Of a stretch of 44,271 bases of DNA, positions 7,870-15,867 are shown in pieces. Position numbers and translations under genes: made by a program. This stretch comes from JBNKDD01 sp050288085. Its GTDB lineage: Bacteria; Chloroflexota; Anaerolineae; Aggregatilineales; UBA3940. The number at the start of each line of letters is the position of its first letter. The first letter of the stretch is position 1. A model generated the notes under the pieces. It was given only the letters and a program-made list of their open reading frames with translations, was not told the DNA's origin and made no database searches. The stretch lies in contig JBNKDD010000012.1 of NCBI GenBank assembly GCA_050288085.1, positions 1 to 44,271 on the forward strand, in the 5' to 3' direction.

Positions 7870-8691
7870 ATGACAGCTTTAACACTGCGTTACCTGGGCG
7901 TGGCGGGATGGCATCTCTCCATGCCTGATTCCAGCCTGGTGATCGATCCCTATTTCACACGGTTATCTCAATGGCAGGTGATGACCGGATTGGCAATACC
8001 CGATCCCGGCTTGATCCGGCAGCACCTCCCCCCGGCTGATTGGATACTGGTTACCCATCCACACTACGACCATCTCATGGATGTACCGGAGGCGGCCAGC
8101 ATCACCGGGGCAGGGGTCTATGCATCACCACAGGGAGTTGACCTGCTGGCGATTCTAGGTGTACCTCAAGAGCAGTTGTTTACCATTCAACCTGGCGACC
8201 GTTTTAACTGCGGTGATTTCGAAATTGGGGTTTATGCTTCGCTGCACCGCCAGATTTTAGGGAGCGTGCCCTATCAGGAGCCGCTGAAGCCCAACCTGAA
8301 CCCTCCGCTCCGGGTCGGTGATTACCGGATCAGACGGCAGTTTTCGTTTCTCATCACGGCAGGAGAAACACGAGTGCTCATCGCCAGTGGCATTGACCGG
8401 GAACCGGCGGTGGAAGCGGATATTTTGCTGGTGGGGGCCGATGCTTCACAAGAACAACTTCAGACCATTCTTGGTGGAGTCAGGCCGCGGATAGTATTTC
8501 CCAACCATTGGGATGATATGTTCCGCCCCTTATCAAAACCCACCCGTCCGATGATCAAGCCGCCGAAATACATCCTGTTTATTCCCCGGCGTATTGACCT
8601 GCAAGCTTTCGCCCACACAGTACAGGCGATTCAACCCGGCACGTCAGTTGTGCTGCCCGATCTATTTAAGCCCTACGACCTATACCCATGA
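7870..8691 (+). CDS. Metallo-beta-lactamase-fold hydrolase (UlaG-like)
   Basis: This 273-residue protein carries the MBL metal motif HPHYDH (H63, H65, D67, H68) and a late NHWDDM segment with a metal-ligand-type His. The opening LRYLGVAGWHLSMPDSSLVIDPYF resembles the UlaG/RNase-Z-like branch of predicted Zn-dependent hydrolases. The substrate is unknown. The ATG begins three bases after the LCAT-like gene with no separate strong ribosome site, so translation is probably coupled. A GC-rich hairpin at 8703-8730 separates it from the next gene. Confidence 0.82.
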   Translation: MTALTLRYLGVAGWHLSMPDSSLVIDPYFTRLSQWQVMTGLAIPDPGLIRQHLPPADWILVTHPHYDHLMDVPEAASITGAGVYASPQGVDLLAILGVPQEQLFTIQPGDRFNCGDFEIGVYASLHRQILGSVPYQEPLKPNLNPPLRVGDYRIRRQFSFLITAGETRVLIASGIDREPAVEADILLVGADASQEQLQTILGGVRPRIVFPNHWDDMFRPLSKPTRPMIKPPKYILFIPRRIDLQAFAHTVQAIQPGTSVVLPDLFKPYDLYP

Positions 8692-8702
8692 TACAATGCA
8701 AG

Positions 8703-8730
8703 AGGGGGGCGAGAGATATTTCGCTCCCCT
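8703..8730 (+). repeat. GC-rich intergenic hairpin
   Basis: AGGGGGGCGA (8703-8712) pairs with TCGCTCCCCT (8721-8730), ten pairs with one G-T, around an 8-base loop. No T-run follows. It may act as an RNA stabiliser or weak terminator inside the operon. Confidence 0.4.
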
Positions 8731-8768
8731 ACAAGCGATAGGCTAGATGATACTTCAGGGGTAGGGCC

Positions 8769-9548
8769 ATGAGGCGATTTAGATGGGCGGTGGTTCTAAT
8801 CAGCCTGTGCTGGTTAGCCGCCTGCCGGAGTGAAGCGCCAGCCACGACACAGGCGATCGATACACCCGCTACTACAACAGTCACAGGTGATCAAGCAGAG
8901 GTATCAGATCCTTATGCCGATGCACGGCAGCAAATGGTTGACAGTACTATCCGTGGGCGTGACGTTACCGACCCGGACGTACTGAGGGCAATGGAGACCG
9001 TTCCCCGCCACCTGTTTGTGCCGGTTGATCTGAGGGATCAGGCTTACGCCGATTCACCACTGCCAATTGGCTACGGCCAGACCATATCACAACCTTACAT
9101 TGTAGCCTTGATGACAGAGGCAATCGGATTGGAATCGGACGACACCGTATTGGAGATCGGTACCGGATCGGCTTATCAGGCAGCGGTACTGGCTGAGATT
9201 GTCGAGCAGGTATATACCATCGAAATTATCGGTGGATTGGCCGAGCAGGCCAAGAGCCTGCTTACCGAACTGGGCTATGATAACATTGAAGTCAAACATG
9301 CCGACGGCTATTTTGGATGGGAAGAACACGCCCCCTTTGACGCCATCATTGTGACCGCTGCCCCTGATCACATTCCCTTGCCACTCAAGACCCAATTGGC
9401 CGATGGCGGGCGGATGGTGATCCCGGTTGGGCCGGTAGGTGGCTACCAGGAATTGTGGTTAATCGAGCGGGATGGCGACGAGTTCACTTCGCGTAGTCTG
9501 GGCGGGGTGCGCTTCGTGCCACTGACACGGGAAACACGGGAGGAGTAG
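8769..9548 (+). CDS. Isoaspartyl O-methyltransferase (PIMT) homologue with lipoprotein signal
   Basis: This 259-residue protein has two parts. Residues 1-19 are a signal with lipobox LAAC (Cys19), followed by a Thr-rich linker to about 45. Residues 50-259 are a complete PIMT domain: MVDSTIRGRDVTDPDVLRAM, PLPIGYGQTISQPYIVALM (the PIMT substrate-site signature), motif I VLEIGTGSAYQAAVLAE, and the late GGRMVIPVGP segment. Cytosolic PIMT uses SAM to repair L-isoaspartyl damage. Here the signal predicts export, where SAM supply is unclear. ATG 8769 follows AGGGGTAGGG. The Mth938-like gene starts two bases after the stop. A start downstream of the lipobox would make it cytosolic, but none with a good ribosome site is evident. 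Confidence 0.85.
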   Translation: MRRFRWAVVLISLCWLAACRSEAPATTQAIDTPATTTVTGDQAEVSDPYADARQQMVDSTIRGRDVTDPDVLRAMETVPRHLFVPVDLRDQAYADSPLPIGYGQTISQPYIVALMTEAIGLESDDTVLEIGTGSAYQAAVLAEIVEQVYTIEIIGGLAEQAKSLLTELGYDNIEVKHADGYFGWEEHAPFDAIIVTAAPDHIPLPLKTQLADGGRMVIPVGPVGGYQELWLIERDGDEFTSRSLGGVRFVPLTRETREE

Positions 9549-9550
9549 GT

Positions 9551-9907
9551 ATGAAGGCAAAGTTAATCAGCTTTGGCAAAGTTGAGGTCGATGGGCAGGA
9601 ATACGACTACGATCTGGTGATCGAACAGGGCAAGATTTCCAAACGGGACAAAAAGGCATCCAGGCCCTACAAAGCTCAATTCGGGCATACGCCCCTATCT
9701 GCCGGAGAACATATCCCCTGGGATGGAAAGCAGTTGATTATTGGCACGGGCGTATACGGCAGCCTGCCGGTCATGCAAGAAGTATATGACGAAGCCAGTA
9801 AACACGGGGTTGAGATCGTTGCAGTGCCAACCGAAGAAGCCTGTGAAATGGTTCAGGGCAAAGAGGATGATAAGGCTGTCAATGCCATTCTACATGTGAC
9901 CTGTTAG
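9551..9907 (+). CDS. Mth938-like (DUF498/NDUFAF3-fold) domain protein
   Basis: This 118-residue protein is essentially one Mth938-like domain, with the conserved pieces FGKVEVDGQEYDYDLVI, the central LIIGTGVYGSLPV, and the late VPTEEACEMVQ. Homologues include archaeal Mth938 and mitochondrial NDUFAF3, which helps complex I assembly; the biochemical function in bacteria is not established. ATG 9551 follows GGAGGAG. It is the last gene of the hydrolase/PIMT operon and overlaps the convergent spermidine-synthase-like gene tail-to-tail by 29 bases. Confidence 0.82.
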   Translation: MKAKLISFGKVEVDGQEYDYDLVIEQGKISKRDKKASRPYKAQFGHTPLSAGEHIPWDGKQLIIGTGVYGSLPVMQEVYDEASKHGVEIVAVPTEEACEMVQGKEDDKAVNAILHVTC

Positions 9908-12293
9908 ACATAGCGAGCAACGCCACCGCATAGGTTGCTGCACCGATCCACAGGACAATAGAGAATCCCCAACTGAGTGCCAGCATCACCGCCAACACCC
10001 CACTGATCACCGATGCACTGCCGTTCACCGCCCAGGCCCAGGGAATTAATCCAGGGGCCTGTTTTTCGATAATGGCTAATCCCCGCGCAAAGGGTACACC
10101 CATTAAAACACCGAGGGGGGCCAGACAGAGAATCGAGACAACAATCCGAGCCGCAAGCGGCCAGCCCAGCACCAGCCTGAAGATCGCTGGCAAGACAACC
10201 GGCATCAGGATCGCCACAATAACCAGCGAGCCTAACGCAGCCAGCAGCGACCAGCGAGGAGCGGTCAGGCTCCCCAGGCCGGAAAATAACAGGATGGCGA
10301 ATAACACCACCGCCAGGGCGATTACCGGGTGGCCGAGAAACAGGATGAAGTGCTGCGCCAGGGGAATCTCGATAAACAGAAAGCCAAGTCCCAACATTGT
10401 AAAATAAATCAGCATCCGGAAGCGTACTCCCGGTGGGCCGCTCGATCCATCCCCTGCCGGACGATTAACAATCAGCGGACCGAAGATCAACACAATCGCC
10501 AGTACGCTCACGATGATCAGCAAGGCAACCAGCACTAAATATCCGCTGCCCCCGAAGGGCTGCCAGGTTTTCCCCAATCCGGCGATTACTTCCGGCGTTT
10601 GCTGCCAACGGAAATAGTGGTAGAAAAAGGGCCGGTTGTCTGTCGCCGGGCGGATGTCAAATTCATAGCTGCCGATGAACCCATTTGGGTCGGCCAGGAG
10701 GGAAGAAAACGCTTCGTAGTAAGCCGGTTCGAGCAGTTGATTATACCGGTTAACCTCACCTGATTGAAGTTCCGACAGCCAGACCAGGTCATAGCCCTGT
10801 GAAGCTGCAAAAGCCCGGATCGCTTCCCGCTCATCAGATGTCAATGGCGACTTCGCCACTACAAAAGTCATCGTGCGCAAGGAACGAAAAGCCGTGATAT
10901 GGTCGGCTGGCTGTTCGCTGCCCTGTTCCTGCAAGGCAGCCTGGATCGCTGCCAGCATCCGCAGCGATTCGGTGGGTGGCGTTTGCAGCCAGCGTGTCAT
11001 GATCAATAAGCCGCCGGGGGATAACTGCTCCAGGTAATCGCCGATGGCCTCGGTGGTATAGCGGTAATCTTCGCCCAGGCTGTAAGCCCCGGACGTGACC
11101 GGGTGAAACGAATCACTCAGCCCGATGTCGATCACATCAAAGGTTTGCGATGTGCGGCGGATATAGGTTCTGGCCTCGGCCTGGATCACCTCTACGCGAG
11201 GGTCAGCATAAAGATAAGCGGCATCAGCACCACGCAGTATGTCAATCACCGAGGGGTTGTGTTCCACCACCGTAACGTGCTGCGCACCGTTTGACAGAGT
11301 CACCAGTACATCCCACCCACCTCCCGGTTCCAGGATCAGCAGCGACTCGTAGCCGGGCCGCAAGGCGCCGATCACCGATTGGGGAACATGTTCAGCCAGC
11401 CGGTGAGCCAACTCATCCTCCGGTGATAGGGCCGTGACCGGCATCAGGTTGTCACCGTCCAGGGTCAAACCAGCCTGCAATGGCGGATCGGCAATCAGAG
11501 CGTTCTGACTCAGGCCGGGGAAAGAATGGATTGACCTGCTCTCGACCAGATCGACGCGGGCAAAGGTATTCCACTCTGAGATGGCGTGATCGGCTTCAGG
11601 AGCCAGAAGCACCTGGCTCAATCCCTTGTATGGGGACAGGCGGATCGCCAGCCAGTCCGGGCGAATGACCGCCAATGCGACCAACACACCGGCCAGAGCT
11701 AAACCAATCCCAATCTGTATCACCGTAAAAGGCGCAGCATGCTGCACCCCAAACAGCAGCCCTGCGCCGATTCCCATCGCAGCGCTGATCAACAATGCAC
11801 CCTCGCCACCAAACCAATCTAACAAGGGCAAAACCAATACGCAGCCCGCTGCCGAGCCGACCAGATTGGCCGCATAGACACGGTGCAAACCGCTCACGTC
11901 GGCAGCCAACAAATGGCCGATTACCACCCCGCTGCATAAAAAGGGGAGGGCGGCACCGGCAAAGGTCAGGATCAGGTAAAGCACCTGACGCCGATCCCAG
12001 GCGATGGCATACGAATCAAAGGGGATCAGGTTGAGGATGGCATAACTCAACAGGACGGCTGCGCTAAAGCCTGCCGCCCACCAACCGGGGGATTTGCCCA
12101 ACCCTCTCCAGACACTTAACAGCGATCCGGCAGCGCCCATTCCCAACAGCGCCAGGCTGATCACCATAAAGGCAAAATGATAAAACTGTGCCAGGGCAAA
12201 TAAACGGGTCAGGGATAACTCGAAGATCAGCATGGCGGTGGATAACAGGCCAACCGCCATGAGCATTAGCCGGTTGGATGAGGATTCGCGCAT
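9879..12293 (-). CDS. Polytopic membrane protein with spermidine-synthase-like domain
   Basis: This 804-residue protein has three parts. Residues 1-225 hold about seven membrane helices. Residues 225-560 form a soluble Rossmann domain like polyamine aminopropyltransferases, with LILEPGGGWDVLVTLS (nucleotide loop), VTVVEHNPSVIDILR (acidic ribose ligand) and FDVIDIGLSDSF at the catalytic Asp region. Residues 575-804 hold a second set of about seven helices. Such MFS/SpeE fusions are widespread in Chloroflexota and Deltaproteobacteria. Real aminopropyl transfer is unproven and the substrate may be different. No strong ribosome site precedes the ATG at 12293. The 3' end overlaps the convergent Mth938-like gene. 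Confidence 0.82.
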   Translation of the reverse strand: MRESSSNRLMLMAVGLLSTAMLIFELSLTRLFALAQFYHFAFMVISLALLGMGAAGSLLSVWRGLGKSPGWWAAGFSAAVLLSYAILNLIPFDSYAIAWDRRQVLYLILTFAGAALPFLCSGVVIGHLLAADVSGLHRVYAANLVGSAAGCVLVLPLLDWFGGEGALLISAAMGIGAGLLFGVQHAAPFTVIQIGIGLALAGVLVALAVIRPDWLAIRLSPYKGLSQVLLAPEADHAISEWNTFARVDLVESRSIHSFPGLSQNALIADPPLQAGLTLDGDNLMPVTALSPEDELAHRLAEHVPQSVIGALRPGYESLLILEPGGGWDVLVTLSNGAQHVTVVEHNPSVIDILRGADAAYLYADPRVEVIQAEARTYIRRTSQTFDVIDIGLSDSFHPVTSGAYSLGEDYRYTTEAIGDYLEQLSPGGLLIMTRWLQTPPTESLRMLAAIQAALQEQGSEQPADHITAFRSLRTMTFVVAKSPLTSDEREAIRAFAASQGYDLVWLSELQSGEVNRYNQLLEPAYYEAFSSLLADPNGFIGSYEFDIRPATDNRPFFYHYFRWQQTPEVIAGLGKTWQPFGGSGYLVLVALLIIVSVLAIVLIFGPLIVNRPAGDGSSGPPGVRFRMLIYFTMLGLGFLFIEIPLAQHFILFLGHPVIALAVVLFAILLFSGLGSLTAPRWSLLAALGSLVIVAILMPVVLPAIFRLVLGWPLAARIVVSILCLAPLGVLMGVPFARGLAIIEKQAPGLIPWAWAVNGSASVISGVLAVMLALSWGFSIVLWIGAATYAVALLAMSNRSHVEWH

Positions 12294-12342
12294 CTGGATA
12301 ACCGCCGGATACGGATGGCCGGTGGATAATCTGCCCGTTCAA

Positions 12343-12825
12343 TTACGCTTCCGGCCCGGCCAGTTCAAAAGGGTGATCACCATTTTGAGCCAATTGCTTT
12401 AAATGTTCCAACGCTGACGCGACCGTGTCGCGCTCCTTATCGTTGAGCGGGAGTTTGTCGAACTCATCCTGGTCAAGCACCAGGATTCGCCGGTCTGGAT
12501 AAACAAACAGATCAAGAGCCAGATCATCGGCCTGGATAATCCCATCATCGATCTGTGCAGGCCGGGTAAAGTTGCAATACCAGCCTTTGATATGATCGTC
12601 GTCCACGTCATGAACTTCAAATACATTGTACCACCGGTCAGTATAGAAATACTCGACGAAGCGGTCATTGCGACGGAAGGTGATATAACCCAGCGCTAAA
12701 TCATCCCGGTTGAATCGAGCTTCCAACCTGACATAGTTCAGCCCACGCTCCAGGATAATACCTTCATAACGCCAGACTTCCCGGCCAGTATGGTCGTTCT
12801 TGATGACTGTGACGGTGTGATTCAT
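12343..12825 (-). CDS. DUF402-family protein (predicted nucleotide phosphatase)
   Basis: This 160-residue protein matches DUF402. The conserved centre WYCNFTRPAQIDDG and DLALDLFVYPDRRILVLDQDEF carries the acidic and Tyr residues that bind metal and nucleotide in characterised members such as Ntdp, which hydrolyses nucleoside tri- and diphosphates. The family also occurs fused to RNA-binding domains. Here the domain stands alone. ATG 12825 follows GAGAGG. It is transcribed with the membrane synthase gene, which starts 49 bases downstream of its stop. The exact substrate is not visible from sequence. Confidence 0.78.
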   Translation of the reverse strand: MNHTVTVIKNDHTGREVWRYEGIILERGLNYVRLEARFNRDDLALGYITFRRNDRFVEYFYTDRWYNVFEVHDVDDDHIKGWYCNFTRPAQIDDGIIQADDLALDLFVYPDRRILVLDQDEFDKLPLNDKERDTVASALEHLKQLAQNGDHPFELAGPEA

Positions 12826-12918
12826 TCTATCCTCTCCCCGAATTATTCTACCAGAAAAAAGTTTGGATCATGGTTATAGTTAGAGGAACGCTAGATTTTC
12901 ACCTGGTATGGAGGCTGT

Positions 12919-13347
12919 ATGTGGTTTAACCGAATTATGAAGGCAATATTGCGATCCCCCTTGCATGGCATGGTCAGTAAAAATATGATGCTGCTGACCT
13001 ACACCGGGCGGAAAAGCGGCAAGGAATACACCACCCCGGTCAACTATGTGCGTGATGGTGATGTGTTATATACCACCAGTTTCAAAAATCGTTCCTGGTG
13101 GCGGAACTTCCGGGGTGGAGCGCCGGTCAGAATCGTGCTGCAAGGGAAAAATCTACGGGCAGAAGGCGAAGTCGCAGAAGATGGCGACAACCTGACAGCG
13201 TGGTTAACACAATTGGTGCTGCTTTCTCCTCGATACGCTAAATACTTTGGGGTTGGCTTTGACGAGGCCGGGCAGCCCAACCCGGACGACCTCGCTCGCA
13301 AAGCTGAGGAATCAGTCTGCATCCGGTTTAAGCTGACTGCTGATTGA
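12919..13347 (+). CDS. Deazaflavin-dependent nitroreductase-family protein
   Basis: This 142-residue protein belongs to the Ddn-like split-barrel family, which uses F420H2 (sometimes FMN or other flavins) to reduce quinones, nitro compounds and other substrates. The family signature LLTYTGRKSGKEYTTPV is at about 25-41. It is followed by SWWRNFRGGAPVRIVLQG, the cofactor-phosphate-contacting region. Length is normal. ATG 12919 follows GGAGG. It implies that the host makes F420, as many Chloroflexota do, though no F420 synthesis gene lies in the window. It stands alone, followed by stem-loops and repeat copy B. Confidence 0.82.
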   Translation: MWFNRIMKAILRSPLHGMVSKNMMLLTYTGRKSGKEYTTPVNYVRDGDVLYTTSFKNRSWWRNFRGGAPVRIVLQGKNLRAEGEVAEDGDNLTAWLTQLVLLSPRYAKYFGVGFDEAGQPNPDDLARKAEESVCIRFKLTAD

Positions 13348-13389
13348 CTGGACAAGGTTTGCCAATAACTTAATCGCCCTTGTTGTCAA
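13344..13389 (+). repeat. Long stem-loop overlapping the reductase stop codon
   Basis: TTGAC (13344-13348) and ACAAGG (13352-13357) pair with GTCAA (13385-13389) and CCTTGT (13378-13383), leaving a small internal bulge. It begins at the stop codon of the deazaflavin-type reductase gene and may protect or end that message; only AAAAG follows. Confidence 0.45.
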
Positions 13390-13428
13390 AAGATTCCAGT
13401 GGGGTAAAATCCTATCCCTTACTTTTTG

Positions 13429-13515
13429 GCTAAGTGAAACTGGATAAGGTTTCTTCAAAACCATTATCTGGTTCCTATCCAGTTGGGCCGGTTAAATCAA
13501 ATAGACCAACTTTAG
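13429..13515 (+). repeat. Two-hairpin intergenic repeat, copy B
   Basis: It starts with GCTAAGTG (13429-13436, shared with copy C). Hairpin 1 is AACTGGATAA plus GGTTT (13438-13452) against AAACC (13458-13462) and TTATCTGGTT (13464-13473, two G-T pairs). Hairpin 2 is AGTTGG (13481-13486) against CCAACT (13506-13511). The left arm AACTGGATA can instead pair perfectly with TATCCAGTT (13476-13484), which overlaps hairpin 2, so two exclusive folds are possible. The repeat ends 17 bases before the MFS start codon. Confidence 0.6.
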
Positions 13516-13531
13516 GCATTTGTAGAGGAAT

Positions 13532-14734
13532 ATGGCTGTAAAACAACTTACTCAACAACGATCGGCAGGCTTGTCGATCTTCATGGCTTATCTTGGCATG
13601 GTGAGCATTGGGATGTTCGACGGGCTGCTGGGGGTCGCCTGGCCTTCCATGCGGCAAACCTTTGGCGTTTCGCTGGACTCGATGGGACTTCTCCTGACAG
13701 CAGGTGTGATCGGGTTCCTGCTGGTAGCCCTCAATAGTGGCCGGATCGTGTCGCAACTCGGTGTTGGGACCTTTTTACTCCTGGCTGCTTTGCTGCGGGT
13801 GATTGGCGGTTTTGGGTTTGGCCTGGTTCCTGTCTGGTGGAGCCTGCTCCTGATCCATTTTATAGGTAGTATAGGGGCGGGCGGGATGGATACCGGCCTG
13901 AATATCTACTTCGCCGATCAACACAGTGCCAGCCGGATGAATTGGCTGCATGCTTCCTACAGCATTGGCTCGACGGTTGGCCCCCTGCTGATGACATGGC
14001 TGTTAGAATCGGAATTTGTCTGGCGTTGGGGATATGTGATTACCAGCATCCTTTCGAGCCTGGCTGCTATCTATTTTGTTTTCACCAGGAAACAATGGCA
14101 GCTTCGCGATGCTCCTGATGAATCGGATTCGGCATCAGGCACCCAGGTGAGTGTGCTTAATACACTGCGTCTTCCGATTGTCTGGTTGATCATTATCATC
14201 TTTTTCATGTATACGGGCACCGAGGTCACTGCCGGGAATTGGATATTTACACTATTTACCGAATCAAGAGATGTCACCATTGGTATCGCTGGGACCTGGA
14301 TCAGTATTTACTGGGGCAGTCTGACGGTCGGGCGCATTCTGGCAGGCTTCATCGCCGACCGGGTCAAACCAACCACAATGCTTCGTATCAGTACGATGGG
14401 GGTAGTTATGGCGACCGCCCTGATCTGGTGGAATCCGATCAATGCAGTCAGCTTCTTAGGGGTGATGCTGATGGGCTTTTTCCTGGCCTCGATTTTCCCC
14501 ACCATGATCGCGACCACTCCCGATCGCGTTGGTGCCAAACACGCTCCTCACGTGATCGGTTTTCAATTCAGCGCGGCGAGCCTGGCGGTGGCAGCATTGC
14601 CCGGCCTGGCCGGAGTGCTTGCCGTCCGTGTAGGGCTGGAAATCATCGGGCCGTTTTTGTTTACCTCGTCAATGATAATGCTGGCAATCCATGAAGGCAT
14701 TGTCTGGCAAACAAAAGCAAAAGCTAACAAATAG
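13532..14734 (+). CDS. Major facilitator superfamily (MFS) transporter
   Basis: This 400-residue protein has about twelve predicted membrane helices in two halves separated by a polar loop at about 185-205 (TRKQWQLRDAPDESDS). MFS hallmarks include the loop after helix 2 (LNSGRIVSQLGVG) and its second-half counterpart (GRILAGFIADRVKP). The fold resembles the fucose-permease/YfkF-like sugar or drug exporter group (VSIGMFDGLLGVAWPSMRQTFG). The substrate is unknown. ATG 13532 follows GAGGA. Repeat copy B lies directly upstream and could affect expression. A perfect stem-loop follows the stop. Confidence 0.85.
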   Translation: MAVKQLTQQRSAGLSIFMAYLGMVSIGMFDGLLGVAWPSMRQTFGVSLDSMGLLLTAGVIGFLLVALNSGRIVSQLGVGTFLLLAALLRVIGGFGFGLVPVWWSLLLIHFIGSIGAGGMDTGLNIYFADQHSASRMNWLHASYSIGSTVGPLLMTWLLESEFVWRWGYVITSILSSLAAIYFVFTRKQWQLRDAPDESDSASGTQVSVLNTLRLPIVWLIIIIFFMYTGTEVTAGNWIFTLFTESRDVTIGIAGTWISIYWGSLTVGRILAGFIADRVKPTTMLRISTMGVVMATALIWWNPINAVSFLGVMLMGFFLASIFPTMIATTPDRVGAKHAPHVIGFQFSAASLAVAALPGLAGVLAVRVGLEIIGPFLFTSSMIMLAIHEGIVWQTKAKANK

Positions 14735-14739
14735 AACAA

Positions 14740-14767
14740 CAGGCTTGTGGGTTGAACCGCAAGCCTG
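14740..14767. terminator. Stem-loop between convergent genes
   Basis: CAGGCTTG (14740-14747) pairs with CAAGCCTG (14760-14767), with a nested GGTT/AACC in the loop. No clear T-run follows, so it is a probable but not classical terminator for the MFS gene and the opposing membrane-protein gene. Confidence 0.5.
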
Positions 14768-14793
14768 CCAGTCTAACATCGTTATATTACGGT

Positions 14794-15297
14794 TCAGCCT
14801 CGCCTCAATATCGCATTCGCCAGTACGGCCACGCCGATTGCTACCAGGATCAAGGGCCAGGCAAATTCGATATTGATGATGCCATTCAACCCGGCAAACA
14901 TTAGAATCCCGGCAAAGATGATCCGCCCCATAATCGGTCGGGCATAATCGGGTGAGGCTACCCGTATAACAACTTCCAACAGAAGCAGCCCCCCGGCCCC
15001 AATCAAGACCCAATTCCAGGGTTGGGCATTGCCAATTCGGGGAAGGTAACCCAGGTTATCAGCCAGGAAGATCACGCCCGCCATGATCAACATACCAGCC
15101 CAGATCGCCCCGCTGAGGGGATCGCGCCGATATTTCTCGGCGTACATCTGGCTCTTCTCAGCATCATAGTAGCCCTGGCCTTTTTCAGCGGCCTTTTCGG
15201 CTTCCTTCTCTGCCTCTTTTTCCCGTGCTTTCTCATCCTCCCACGAATAGCGTGGTGGCTCCGGTGGTCTCTCAGAGGGTGGCAGTTCTTCGCTCAT
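14794..15297 (-). CDS. Small membrane protein with charged N-terminal segment (LiaF/DUF5668-like)
   Basis: This 167-residue protein starts with a Pro-rich and then strongly charged stretch (REKEAEKEAEKAAEKGQG, about 25-42) that may form a helix in the cytoplasm. It ends with four hydrophobic helices (about 63-165) in short pairs: AGMLIMAGVIFLADNLGYLP, WNWVLIGAGGLLLLEVVI, IFAGILMFAGLNGIINIE and WPLILVAIGVAVLANAIL. The W-P/N-x-x-L-I-x-x-G pattern is like LiaI/LiaF-type transmembrane domains in envelope-stress proteins; this is a similarity, not proof of function. ATG 15297 follows GGGAGT. Repeat copy C lies just upstream. Confidence 0.65.
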   Translation of the reverse strand: MSEELPPSERPPEPPRYSWEDEKAREKEAEKEAEKAAEKGQGYYDAEKSQMYAEKYRRDPLSGAIWAGMLIMAGVIFLADNLGYLPRIGNAQPWNWVLIGAGGLLLLEVVIRVASPDYARPIMGRIIFAGILMFAGLNGIINIEFAWPLILVAIGVAVLANAILRRG

Positions 15298-15332
15298 CGT
15301 TTACTCCCGTCAGAAGTAATGAAAATCTATAC

Positions 15333-15437
15333 GCTAAGTGGAACAAGATAACGGTTTTGAATAAAAACCTCAAAACCTTACTTGTTCCTGTAACAGTTGG
15401 GCCATTTATTAAAAATCTAATGTCTAGCCCAACTTAA
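15333..15437 (+). repeat. Two-hairpin intergenic repeat, copy C
   Basis: It begins with GCTAAGTG (15333-15340). Hairpin 1 is GGAACAAG (15340-15347) against CTTGTTCC (15381-15388), enclosing GGTTTT and AAAACC that pair inside. Hairpin 2 is AGTTGGGC (15395-15402) against GCCCAACT (15427-15434). Order and orientation match copy B; copy A is inverted. It lies between two minus-strand genes, downstream of the DUF488 gene and upstream of the small membrane protein gene. Confidence 0.6.
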
Positions 15438-15439
15438 GT

Positions 15440-15865
15440 TTACCATAATTTCAACTGCTGAGGTTTGTCAGGTAGCGTTGCCAGTTCTTCGACGATCTCA
15501 CCTGTTTGCTCAAACCACCAATCTGCAAATATGCGGCGGTGACACCATTCACCGGGCAGCAGCACATCCTCGAAGCATAGCAAAACCAGGTCGGCATTAT
15601 CATAAGCAGCACTGATTTTGAGCAGTTGTTGGCGGATCGCCTCTACGCCGTAATGCTCCAATCGGGCAAGATACAGTTCTCGATACCGGAAGGGGTCTTT
15701 AGACCCAAACGACTCGTATGGTGTTAATTCTTTAATATGCGCAGCCAGTTGATAAGGCAGTTTGTGTTTGGGCCTACCAACTGTGGTGCGCACCATTACC
15801 AGCCCATCGGTTGCGCCGGGTGATTTCCAACGCGGGTCATAGTAACGTGAGGTGTACAGCTTCAC
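15440..15865 (-). CDS. DUF488-family protein
   Basis: This 141-residue protein fits DUF488: an N-terminal YTSRYYDPRW segment, a middle PFRYRELYLARLEHYG, and the hallmark LLCFEDVLLPGEWCHRRIFADWW (about 95-118) with conserved Cys-His-Arg. The biochemical function of the family is unknown. GTG at 15865 starts two bases after the stop of the recombinase-like gene and has no ribosome site of its own, so translation is coupled. It is the third gene of the LCP / recombinase-like / DUF488 operon. Confidence 0.72.
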   Translation of the reverse strand: MKLYTSRYYDPRWKSPGATDGLVMVRTTVGRPKHKLPYQLAAHIKELTPYESFGSKDPFRYRELYLARLEHYGVEAIRQQLLKISAAYDNADLVLLCFEDVLLPGEWCHRRIFADWWFEQTGEIVEELATLPDKPQQLKLW

Positions 15866-15867
15866 GA

